From Pseudomonas sp. M47T1 (GTDB lineage: Bacteria; Pseudomonadota; Gammaproteobacteria; Pseudomonadales; Pseudomonadaceae): 64,000 nt of DNA. This document shows positions 49,517 to 57,492 of this stretch, piece by piece. A program made the translations under genes and the position numbers. Under the pieces are notes generated by a model. That model ran no database searches, was not told where the DNA came from, and saw only the letters and a list, made by a program, of their open reading frames with translations. The first letter of the stretch is position 1; each line of letters opens with the position of its first letter. Location of the stretch: the NCBI RefSeq assembly GCF_000263855.1, contig NZ_AJWX01000018.1:62001-126000 (forward strand), written 5' to 3'.

Positions 49517-50599
49517 ATGAATACCCTGTTTATGCACTGTCGGTCGGGCTTCGAAGGCGAAGTCTGTTCCGAAATTTCCGAGCTGGCGGCGTTTTTCGAC
49601 GTGGCTGGCTATGCCAAGGCCAAGCCCAGCAGCGCCTGTGCCGAATTTATCTGCCATGAGCCAGCCGACCTGGAACGGCTGATGGACGAGGTGAACTTCA
49701 GTGACCTGATATTCCCGCGCCAATGGGCGCGCGGGGCGTTCGTGGAGCTGCCGGAAACCGACCGCATCAGCGTGCTGCTCGACGCCCTGGGCGCGTACCC
49801 GACGTGCGGCAGCCTGTGGTTGGAAGTGCTGGACACCAACGACGGCAAGGAACTGTCGACCTTTTGTCGCAAATTCGAGGGGCCGTTGCGCAAAGCCCTG
49901 CTCAAGGCCGGCAAGCTGGTGGAGGACGACAACCTGCCGCGCCTGCTGTTGACCTTCAAGAGCGGCCGCGAGGTGTTCCTGGGCGTGGCCCCGGCGGGCA
50001 ACTCGGCCATGTGGCCCATGGGCATCCCGCGCCTAAAATTCCCCCGCGAGGCGCCCAGCCGCTCGACGCTGAAGCTGGAAGAGGCCTGGCACCACTTCAT
50101 TGCGCGCGAGGAGTGGGATGAGCGGCTGTCGTCGGACATGACCGGCGTCGACCTGGGCGCCGCGCCCGGCGGCTGGACCTACCAGCTGGTACGCCGCGGC
50201 ATGTTGGTGACCGCCATCGACAACGGCCCCATGGCGCAGAGCCTGATGGACACCGGCCTGGTCACCCACCTGATGGCCGATGGTTTTACCTACAAGCCCC
50301 GCCCGCCGGTGGACTGGATGGTGTGCGACATCGTGGAAAAACCGGCGCGCAATGCCTTCCTGCTGGAAACCTGGCTGGGCGAAGGCCTGTGCCGCGAGGC
50401 GGTGGTCAACCTCAAGTTGCCAATGAAACAACGCTACGCCGAAGTGCGCCGCCTGCTGGAGCGCATTGCCGATGGTTTCAAGGCGCGCGGCATTCAGGTC
50501 GAGATCGGCTGCAAGCAGCTGTACCACGACCGCGAGGAAGTGACTTGCCACTTGCGACGCCTCGATACGCCGGCCAAAAAAGCGCCGCGCAAGGGCTGA
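49517..50599 (+). CDS. rlmM: 23S rRNA 2'-O-ribose methyltransferase RlmM
   Basis: RlmM methylates C2498 of 23S rRNA. The 360-residue product starts MNTLFMHCRSGFEGEVCSEI (THUMP-like N-terminal domain) and has a SAM motif VDLGAAPGGWTYQL near residue 215 and the catalytic-region Lys residues near LKLPMKQRY. AGGAG is six bases before the ATG, ruling out the longer frame from 49325. Confidence 0.94.
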   Translation: MNTLFMHCRSGFEGEVCSEISELAAFFDVAGYAKAKPSSACAEFICHEPADLERLMDEVNFSDLIFPRQWARGAFVELPETDRISVLLDALGAYPTCGSLWLEVLDTNDGKELSTFCRKFEGPLRKALLKAGKLVEDDNLPRLLLTFKSGREVFLGVAPAGNSAMWPMGIPRLKFPREAPSRSTLKLEEAWHHFIAREEWDERLSSDMTGVDLGAAPGGWTYQLVRRGMLVTAIDNGPMAQSLMDTGLVTHLMADGFTYKPRPPVDWMVCDIVEKPARNAFLLETWLGEGLCREAVVNLKLPMKQRYAEVRRLLERIADGFKARGIQVEIGCKQLYHDREEVTCHLRRLDTPAKKAPRKG

Positions 50600-50648
50600 C
50601 CTGTGCCGGGCATTGCGCGACAATGCCCGTCAGTTTCTGGAGATATGC

Positions 50649-50900
50649 ATGTCTGAATTCGCTGAAATGGCCGTGGATGGCGTTCTCGACGCCACCGGCC
50701 TCAACTGCCCGGAGCCGGTGATGATGCTGCACCAGCACGTGCGCGACCTGGCGGCCGGTGGTGTGTTGAAAGTGATCGCCACTGACCCGTCGACCCAGCG
50801 TGATATTCCCAAGTTTTGCGTGTTTCTGGGCCATGAGTTAGTGGAGCAGCGCGAAGGCGAAGGGACGTATTTGTACTGGATTCGCAAGAAGGTTGACTGA
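50649..50900 (+). CDS. tusA: Sulfur carrier protein TusA
   Basis: TusA takes sulfur from IscS for tRNA thiolation (mnm5s2U). The 83-residue product has the active cysteine at residue 20 in the CPxP motif (GLNCPEPVMML) and normal length. TGGAG is seen upstream. It follows rlmM by 49 bp, probably co-transcribed. Confidence 0.94.
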   Translation: MSEFAEMAVDGVLDATGLNCPEPVMMLHQHVRDLAAGGVLKVIATDPSTQRDIPKFCVFLGHELVEQREGEGTYLYWIRKKVD

Positions 50901-50928
50901 CCTGCTGCGGGCGATTGGCTTACTGAAG

Positions 50929-50952
50929 GGGCGGGCCCTGCCCGCGAAGCAA
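50929..50952. repeat. Single REP sequence after tusA
   Basis: GGGGCGGGCCCTGCCCGCGAAG forms one REP-type palindrome between converging tusA and the amidohydrolase. Confidence 0.6.
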
Positions 50953-51039
50953 ACGCCGCAGTGAATCAGGTGTCCTGCGGTGTGCCTTCGCGTACACGGT
51001 CTGCGCCTACCGGTCAGGGGTGCGCCGACGTCACGTTAT

Positions 51040-51789
51040 CTACACCCGATAAAAATCCCGCGCATTGGCCCACAGCACCATCTGCGCTCCATCTTCCCCC
51101 AGCACATCCTCGATCAGTGTCAGGTCATCGGCCTGAAACGGTCGCGGCGCGCGGGTGGACGGCAAATCGGTACCAAACATCAGCGCATGGGGGTTGGCCG
51201 CGTACAGCGCCTGCAAGGCCGGCCCCACGGGGAAGTCCACGCGGCCAAAGCCGCAGGCTTTCACCCGTACCCCGCGTTCAGCCAGGCGCAACACCGTGGG
51301 CAGGCCCTCGCGGCTCAGCCCCAGGTGGTCGATGCTGACTTCCGGCAGGCGCAGCAGCTTTGCCTCCAGCGCCTGCAAGTCGCGCGAATCCACGTACAGC
51401 TCGGCATGCCAGCCCAGCAGTTCATGCACGCGCTTGGCAAAGGGTTCCAGTTTGTCCAGTTGTTCCGAACCGCCACGCTTGAGGTTGAAGCGCAGGGCGC
51501 GCACGCCATGGCGGTCGAGTTTCTGCAGTTCGTCGTCGCTGACCGAGGCTGGCAGTTGGGTCACCCCGACAAACCCTGGCCCCAGGCGCGCCAGGGCGTC
51601 CAGCAGGTACGTCTGGTCAAAGGCCTGGAACGAGCCGGACACCACCGCGCCGCCACACACGCCCAGCGGCGCGGCTTGCGCCAGGTAATGGTCCACCGTG
51701 TAGGTGGGGGGCAAGTAGCCTTCATTGGCGACCAGCGGGAAGCGCGGGTCGATGATGTGGCAGTGTGCGTCGAAGACCTGGCGGCTCAT
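51040..51789 (-). CDS. TIM-barrel metal-dependent hydrolase (amidohydrolase 2 / PDC-hydrolase-like)
   Basis: A 249-residue protein of the amidohydrolase 2 family (LigI/2-pyrone-4,6-dicarboxylate hydrolase-like). The metal-binding HxH is DAHCHIID at the start, a later His lies in SIDHLGLS, and the catalytic Asp in LMFGTDLPST. The substrate is unknown. No pathway genes lie nearby. GGAG is seen before the ATG at 51789. Confidence 0.85.
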   Translation of the reverse strand: MSRQVFDAHCHIIDPRFPLVANEGYLPPTYTVDHYLAQAAPLGVCGGAVVSGSFQAFDQTYLLDALARLGPGFVGVTQLPASVSDDELQKLDRHGVRALRFNLKRGGSEQLDKLEPFAKRVHELLGWHAELYVDSRDLQALEAKLLRLPEVSIDHLGLSREGLPTVLRLAERGVRVKACGFGRVDFPVGPALQALYAANPHALMFGTDLPSTRAPRPFQADDLTLIEDVLGEDGAQMVLWANARDFYRV

Positions 51790-51806
51790 GGAGCGCTCCT
51801 GAAGTA

Positions 51807-52169
51807 TCAGCGGGCGATGTGGCTGACGTAGGTGCCGGTGCCGTCGAGGATGTTGCGCAGGGTTTCTTCCACTTCCGGCAGGTCTACCTGGCTGCTGTCA
51901 TAGTTGATCACCAGTTCCACGTCACCGTTCAATACGTCGGCGTCATCGGCGGCCAGTTCGAACGTCAGGGTTTTGTCGTCCAGGGTTACCTTGAAATCTC
52001 GCACGTAGCAGGGGTCTTCCTCGCCCAGGGTGAACTCCACGTCCTTGTCCTCGGCCAGACGGGTGATCAGGATCATGCCGCCTTTCTCATCATGGCAGCA
52101 GACCAGCGCCATGTTGTCTTCTTCGTCATCGCACGGGTTGACCATCAACTGGCTGGCTTGAAATTGCAT
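51807..52169 (-). CDS. Conserved hypothetical protein
   Basis: A 120-residue acidic, beta-rich soluble protein (MQFQASQLMVNPCDDEEDNM; VKDFTLGEEDPCYVRDFKV region; ELVINYDSSQVDLPEVEE). I recognise no domain. The ribosome site is weak; a TTG at 52181 could be the start. It lies 17 bp before the hydrolase gene on the same strand and may be co-transcribed with it. Confidence 0.65.
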   Translation of the reverse strand: MQFQASQLMVNPCDDEEDNMALVCCHDEKGGMILITRLAEDKDVEFTLGEEDPCYVRDFKVTLDDKTLTFELAADDADVLNGDVELVINYDSSQVDLPEVEETLRNILDGTGTYVSHIAR

Positions 52170-52512
52170 GATTATTACCAAGGTTAGTGGGCAGGTAGCG
52201 ATTCTGACACTGTTTGCGCCGAATCAGAAACCCGCGCGTGCGAAGCCGCGCCGATCTCGTACGACAACTCGTGATTGACCGAATATGTCGCAGCCTCGCA
52301 AGTATCCAAAGCGTTGCTCTGGGTAAGCTGGGGAGTTAGGGAATGGTCCATTTTGGTGCAACGTCCAAAGTGCCAGGACGGGCTTTCCTGTTCGGCCGGA
52401 ATGTGAAAACCGGTTTTTGCTCCCCTGTTGCAGCGGGTTGGCTATGGTTGATCCCAACAGGGGAATACACGCGACGCTTCATTCAAAAACAAGCCCAAGC
52501 GGAGTACCACAG
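52170..52512. other. Leader region of gdhB with two palindromes
   Basis: There is no gene here. It contains AAAACCGGTTTT at 52406-52417 (12 bp palindrome) and a 10 bp inverted repeat TCCCCTGTTG (52421) / CAACAGGGGA (ends 52464). These may be an operator and a leader hairpin for the gene downstream. Confidence 0.5.
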
Positions 52513-55500
52513 ATGGCGTTCTTCACCGCAGCCAGCAAAGCCGACTTCCAGCAACAACTGAAAGCGGCCCTGGCGCAGCACATCAGTGAACAGGCACTGC
52601 CACAAGTAGCGCTGTTCGCCGATCAGTTCTTCGGCATCATCTCATTGGACGAACTCACCCAGCGCCGCCTCAGCGACCTGGCCGGCTGTACCCTCTCGGC
52701 CTGGCGCCTGCTGGAGCGGTTTGACCACGCCCAGCCCCAGGTGCGGGTGTACAACCCCGATTACGAGCGCCACGGCTGGCAATCCACCCACACCGCCGTG
52801 GAAGTGTTGCACCATGACCTGCCGTTCCTGGTGGACTCGGTGCGTACCGAGCTTAACCGCCGCGGCTACAGCATCCATACCCTGCAGACCACCGTACTGA
52901 GCGTGCGTCGCGGCGCCGATGGCAGCCTGCTGGAACTGCTGCCCAAGGGCGAGCAGGGCGAAGGGGTGCTGCAAGAGTCGCTGATGTACCTGGAGATCGA
53001 CCGCTGTGCCAATGCCGCCGAGCTGAACCTGCTGGCGCGCGAGCTGGAACAGGTGCTGGTGGAAGTGCGCGTGGCCGTAGCCGACTTTGAGCCCATGAAG
53101 GCCAAAGTGCGCGAAGTGCTGCAATGGGTGGATCAGAGCGCCTATGCCGTCGACGAAGGCGAAAAGGCCGAGATCAAGACCTTCCTGGAATGGCTGGTGG
53201 GCAACCACTTCACGTTCCTGGGCTATGAAGAGTTCACCGTTGCCAATGAGGCCGACGGTGGTCACCTGGTGTACGACGACAGTTCGTTCCTGGGCCTGAC
53301 CCGCCTGCTGCGCGCCGGCCTCACCGCCGATGACTTGCGCATCGAGGACTACGCTGTCAACTATCTCAACGAACCGCTGTTGCTGTCCTTTGCCAAGGCT
53401 GCGCACCCCAGCCGCGTGCATCGCCCGGCTTACCCGGACTACGTGTCGATACGCCAGATCGACGCCAGCGGCAAGGTCATCAAGGAATGCCGTTTCATGG
53501 GCCTGTACACCTCTTCGGTGTACGGCGAAAGCGTGCGCGAGATCCCTTACATCCGCCGCAAGGTGGCGGAAGTGGAGCACCGTTCCGGCTTCGATCCCAA
53601 GGCGCACCTGGGCAAGGAGCTGGCCCAGGTGGTAGAGGTGCTGCCGCGCGACGACCTGTTCCAGACCCCGGTTGACGAACTGTTCGCCACGGTGATGTCC
53701 ATCGTGCAGATCCAGGAGCGCAACAAGATCCGCGTGTTCCTGCGCAAGGACCCCTACGGGCGTTTCTGCTACTGCCTGGCCTACGTGCCGCGTGATGTGT
53801 ACTCCACCGAGGTGCGGCAAAAGATCCAGCAGGTACTGATGGAGCGCCTGAAGGCCAGCGACTGCGAGTTCTGGACCTTCTTCTCTGAGTCGGTGCTGGC
53901 GCGGGTGCAGCTGATTCTGCGCGTGGACCCGAAAAACCGCATCGACATCGACCCGCAGCAACTGGAAAACGAAGTGGTGCAGGCCTGCCGCTCCTGGCAG
54001 GACGATTACGCCAGCCTGACCGTGGAAGCCTTTGGCGAAGCCCAGGGCACCAACGTGTTGGCCGATTTCCCCAAGGGTTTCCCCGCCGGCTACCGCGAAC
54101 GCTTCGCCGCGCATTCGGCCGTGGTGGACATGCAACACCTGCAAGCGCTGTCGGAAAAACGCCCGCTGGTGATGAGTTTCTATCAGCCGCTGGCCCAGAC
54201 CGGCAAACAGCAACTGCATTGCAAGCTTTACCACGCCGATACGCCGCTGGCGTTGTCGGACGTACTGCCTATCCTGGAAAACCTGGGCCTGCGCGTGCTG
54301 GGCGAATTTCCGTATCGCCTGCGCCACACCAATGGCCGTGAGTTCTGGATTCACGACTTCGCCTTCACCGCGGCCGAAGGCTTGAACCTGGACATCCAGC
54401 AGCTCAACGACACCCTGCAGGACGCCTTCGTGCATATCGTGCAGGGCGACGCCGAAAACGACGCCTTCAACCGCCTGGTGCTGACCGCCGGCCTGCCGTG
54501 GCGTGACGTGGCGCTGCTGCGCGCCTATGCCCGCTACCTGAAGCAGATCCGCCTGGGCTTCGACCTGGGCTACATCGCCAGCACGCTGAACAACCACACC
54601 GACATTGCCCGCGAACTGACCCGCCTGTTCAAGACCCGTTTCTACCTGGCGCGCAAGCTCACCAGCGAAGACCTGGACGACAAGCAGCAGCGCCTGGAAC
54701 AGGCCATCCTGAGCGCCCTGGATGACGTGCAGGTGCTCAACGAAGACCGCATCCTGCGGCGCTACCTGGACCTGATCAAGGCCACCTTGCGCACCAACTT
54801 CTACCAACCGGACGCCAAGGGCCACGCCAAGTCGTATTTCAGCTTCAAATTCAACCCCAAGCTGATTCCCGAGCTGCCCAAGCCGGTGCCCAAGTTCGAG
54901 ATCTTCGTCTACTGCCCGCGGGTAGAGGGTGTGCACCTGCGCTTCGGCAACGTGGCCCGTGGCGGCCTGCGCTGGTCGGACCGCGAGGAAGACTTCCGTA
55001 CCGAAGTACTGGGCCTGGTCAAAGCCCAGCAGGTGAAGAACTCGGTGATCGTGCCGGTGGGCGCCAAGGGTGGCTTCCTGCCACGGCGCCTGCCCCTGGG
55101 TGGCAGCCGTGATGATATCCAGGCCGAAGGCATCGCCTGCTACCGCCTGTTCATCTCCGGCCTGCTGGACATTACCGACAACCTCAAGGACGGCGGCGTG
55201 GTGCCACCGGCCAACGTGGTGCGCCACGACGAGGATGACCCCTACCTGGTGGTGGCGGCCGACAAGGGCACCGCGACCTTCTCCGACATCGCCAACGGCA
55301 TCGCCATCGACTACGGCTTCTGGCTGGGCGATGCGTTTGCCTCCGGCGGTTCGGCCGGCTACGACCACAAGAAGATGGGTATCACCGCCAAGGGCGCCTG
55401 GGTGGGCGTGCAGCGTCACTTCCGCGAGCGCGGCATCAACGTGCAGCAGGACGTGACCACGGTGATCGGCATTGGTGACATGGCCGGTGACGTATTCGGC

Positions 55501-57369
55501 AACGGCTTGCTGATGTCGGAAAAACTGCAACTGGTGGCGGCGTTCAACCACCTGCACATCTTCATCGACCCCAACCCGGACCCGGCCACCAGCTTCGCCG
55601 AACGCCAGCGCCTGTTCGACCTGCCACGCTCGGCCTGGAGCGACTACAACACGTCGATCATGTCCGAAGGCGGCGGCATCTTCCCGCGCAGCGCCAAGAG
55701 CATCAGCATCAGCCCGCAGATGAAGGCGCGGTTCGATATCCAGGCTGACAAGCTGACGCCTACCGAGCTGCTCAATGCCCTGCTCAAGGCGCCGGTGGAC
55801 CTGCTGTGGAACGGCGGCATCGGCACCTACGTCAAGTCCAGCGGCGAAAGCCACGCCGACGTGGGCGACAAGGCCAACGACGCCTTGCGCGTGAACGGCA
55901 ACGAACTGCGCTGCAAAGTGGTGGGCGAGGGCGGCAACCTTGGCATGACCCAGTTGGGCCGTGTGGAGTTCGGCCTGCTGGGCGGCGCCACCAACACCGA
56001 CTTCATCGACAACGCCGGCGGTGTGGACTGCTCCGACCACGAGGTCAACATCAAGATCCTGCTCAACGAAGTGGTGCAGGCCGGCGACATGACCGAGAAG
56101 CAGCGTAACCAGCTGCTGGGCAGCATGACCGACGAAGTTGGCCACCTGGTGCTGGGCAACAACTACAAACAGACCCAGGCCTTGTCGCTGGCGGAGCGCC
56201 GTGCCTACGAGCGCATTGCCGAATACAAGCGCCTGATGGCCGACCTGGAAAGCCGCGGCAAACTGGACCGTGCCATCGAGTTCCTGCCCACCGAGGAGCA
56301 ACTGGTGGAACGCCTGGCGGCTCATCAGGGTTTGACCCGCGCCGAGCTGTCGGTACTCATCTCCTACAGCAAGATCGACCTCAAGGAGGCGCTGCTCAAA
56401 TCCCAGGTGCCGGATGACGACTACCTGACCCGCGACATGGAAACCGCGTTCCCGCCAAGCCTGGTGGGCCAGTATGCCGAGTCGATGCGCCGTCATCGCC
56501 TGAAGCGCGAGATTGTCAGCACCCAGATCGCCAACGACCTGGTCAATAACATGGGCATCACCTTCGTGCAGCGCCTGAAGGAGTCCACCGGCATGAGCCC
56601 GGCCAACGTGGCCGGTGCCTATGTGATTGTGCGCGACATCTTCCACCTGCCGCATTGGTTCCGCCAGATCGAGGCCCTGGACTATCAGGTGGCGGCCGAT
56701 GTGCAACTGACGCTGATGGACGAACTGATGCGCCTGGGCCGTCGTGCCACGCGCTGGTTCCTGCGCAGCCGTCGCAACGAGCAGGATGCCGGCCGCGACG
56801 TGGCCCACTTCGGGCCGCACATCGCCGCCCTGGGCCTTAAACTCGACGAGTTGCTGGAAGGCCCTACCCGTGAAGTCTGGCAAACCCGTTACCAGGGGTA
56901 CGTAGAAGCGGGCGTGCCGGAGTTGCTGGCGCGCATGGTGGCCGGTACCAGCCACTTGTATACGCTGCTGCCGATCATCGAAGCCTCTGACGTCACCGGC
57001 CATAACGCGGCCGAAGTGGCCAAGGCGTTCTTCGCCGTGGGCAGCTCGCTGGACTTGAACTGGTACCTGCAGCAAATCAGCAGCCTGCCGGTGGAAAACA
57101 ACTGGCAGGCCCTGGCCCGCGAGGCGTTCCGCGACGACATCGACTTCCAGCAGCGGGCGATCACCATCTCCGTGCTGCAAATGGCCGATGCCCCGGCGGA
57201 CATGGACGCGCGGGTGGAATTGTGGGCTGAACAGCACAAGATCATGGTAGTGCGCTGGCGCGCCATGCTCGAAGAGCTGAAGGCCGCCACGGGGACTGAT
57301 TACGCCATGTATGCGGTGGCTAACCGGGAGCTGATGGACCTGGCGTTGAGTGGTACGTCCAACCCGTAG
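52513..57369 (+). CDS. gdhB: NAD-specific glutamate dehydrogenase, large (180 kDa) type
   Basis: Converts glutamate to 2-oxoglutarate with NAD+, catabolic direction. At 1618 residues it matches the L_180 class. The N-terminal half carries ACT-like regulatory modules (FLVDSVRTELNRRGYSIHT), the central catalytic region includes VARGGLRWSDREEDFRTE, VPVGAKGGF and FWLGDAFASGGSAGYDHKKM, and the NAD part has IGIGDMAGDVFGNG. A long C-terminal region follows, typical of the class. The ATG at 52513 has GGAG upstream. It ends facing acnB across a shared terminator. Confidence 0.96.
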   Translation: MAFFTAASKADFQQQLKAALAQHISEQALPQVALFADQFFGIISLDELTQRRLSDLAGCTLSAWRLLERFDHAQPQVRVYNPDYERHGWQSTHTAVEVLHHDLPFLVDSVRTELNRRGYSIHTLQTTVLSVRRGADGSLLELLPKGEQGEGVLQESLMYLEIDRCANAAELNLLARELEQVLVEVRVAVADFEPMKAKVREVLQWVDQSAYAVDEGEKAEIKTFLEWLVGNHFTFLGYEEFTVANEADGGHLVYDDSSFLGLTRLLRAGLTADDLRIEDYAVNYLNEPLLLSFAKAAHPSRVHRPAYPDYVSIRQIDASGKVIKECRFMGLYTSSVYGESVREIPYIRRKVAEVEHRSGFDPKAHLGKELAQVVEVLPRDDLFQTPVDELFATVMSIVQIQERNKIRVFLRKDPYGRFCYCLAYVPRDVYSTEVRQKIQQVLMERLKASDCEFWTFFSESVLARVQLILRVDPKNRIDIDPQQLENEVVQACRSWQDDYASLTVEAFGEAQGTNVLADFPKGFPAGYRERFAAHSAVVDMQHLQALSEKRPLVMSFYQPLAQTGKQQLHCKLYHADTPLALSDVLPILENLGLRVLGEFPYRLRHTNGREFWIHDFAFTAAEGLNLDIQQLNDTLQDAFVHIVQGDAENDAFNRLVLTAGLPWRDVALLRAYARYLKQIRLGFDLGYIASTLNNHTDIARELTRLFKTRFYLARKLTSEDLDDKQQRLEQAILSALDDVQVLNEDRILRRYLDLIKATLRTNFYQPDAKGHAKSYFSFKFNPKLIPELPKPVPKFEIFVYCPRVEGVHLRFGNVARGGLRWSDREEDFRTEVLGLVKAQQVKNSVIVPVGAKGGFLPRRLPLGGSRDDIQAEGIACYRLFISGLLDITDNLKDGGVVPPANVVRHDEDDPYLVVAADKGTATFSDIANGIAIDYGFWLGDAFASGGSAGYDHKKMGITAKGAWVGVQRHFRERGINVQQDVTTVIGIGDMAGDVFGNGLLMSEKLQLVAAFNHLHIFIDPNPDPATSFAERQRLFDLPRSAWSDYNTSIMSEGGGIFPRSAKSISISPQMKARFDIQADKLTPTELLNALLKAPVDLLWNGGIGTYVKSSGESHADVGDKANDALRVNGNELRCKVVGEGGNLGMTQLGRVEFGLLGGATNTDFIDNAGGVDCSDHEVNIKILLNEVVQAGDMTEKQRNQLLGSMTDEVGHLVLGNNYKQTQALSLAERRAYERIAEYKRLMADLESRGKLDRAIEFLPTEEQLVERLAAHQGLTRAELSVLISYSKIDLKEALLKSQVPDDDYLTRDMETAFPPSLVGQYAESMRRHRLKREIVSTQIANDLVNNMGITFVQRLKESTGMSPANVAGAYVIVRDIFHLPHWFRQIEALDYQVAADVQLTLMDELMRLGRRATRWFLRSRRNEQDAGRDVAHFGPHIAALGLKLDELLEGPTREVWQTRYQGYVEAGVPELLARMVAGTSHLYTLLPIIEASDVTGHNAAEVAKAFFAVGSSLDLNWYLQQISSLPVENNWQALAREAFRDDIDFQQRAITISVLQMADAPADMDARVELWAEQHKIMVVRWRAMLEELKAATGTDYAMYAVANRELMDLALSGTSNP

Positions 57370-57401
57370 CGACAACTGTCTTCTGAGGGGGGGCTACCTG
57401 T

Positions 57402-57431
57402 GTGGGAACTGGCTGGCAAGCCAGCTCCCAC
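57402..57431. repeat. REP palindrome after gdhB
   Basis: GTGGGAACTGGCTGGCAAGC followed by CAGCTCCCAC forms a near-perfect 30 bp palindrome. Confidence 0.75.
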
Positions 57432-57446
57432 GGCTCTCAAGGCAAT

Positions 57447-57478
57447 AAAAAACCCCGTCACTTGGACGGGGTTTTTTT
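57447..57478. terminator. Bidirectional terminator between gdhB and acnB
   Basis: A seven-bp stem CCCCGTC / GACGGGG with loop ACTTG is flanked by A6 and T7, so it can end transcription from both converging genes. Confidence 0.9.
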
Positions 57479-57492
57479 ATTTCTGGTCGGGC

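Noticed and set aside
52642..57375. A 1577-codon open frame opposite gdhB
   Set aside because: It is the antisense shadow of a GC-rich gene with strong codon bias; composition is His/Gln/Val-rich in the way shadows are, and no ribosome site or domain is seen.
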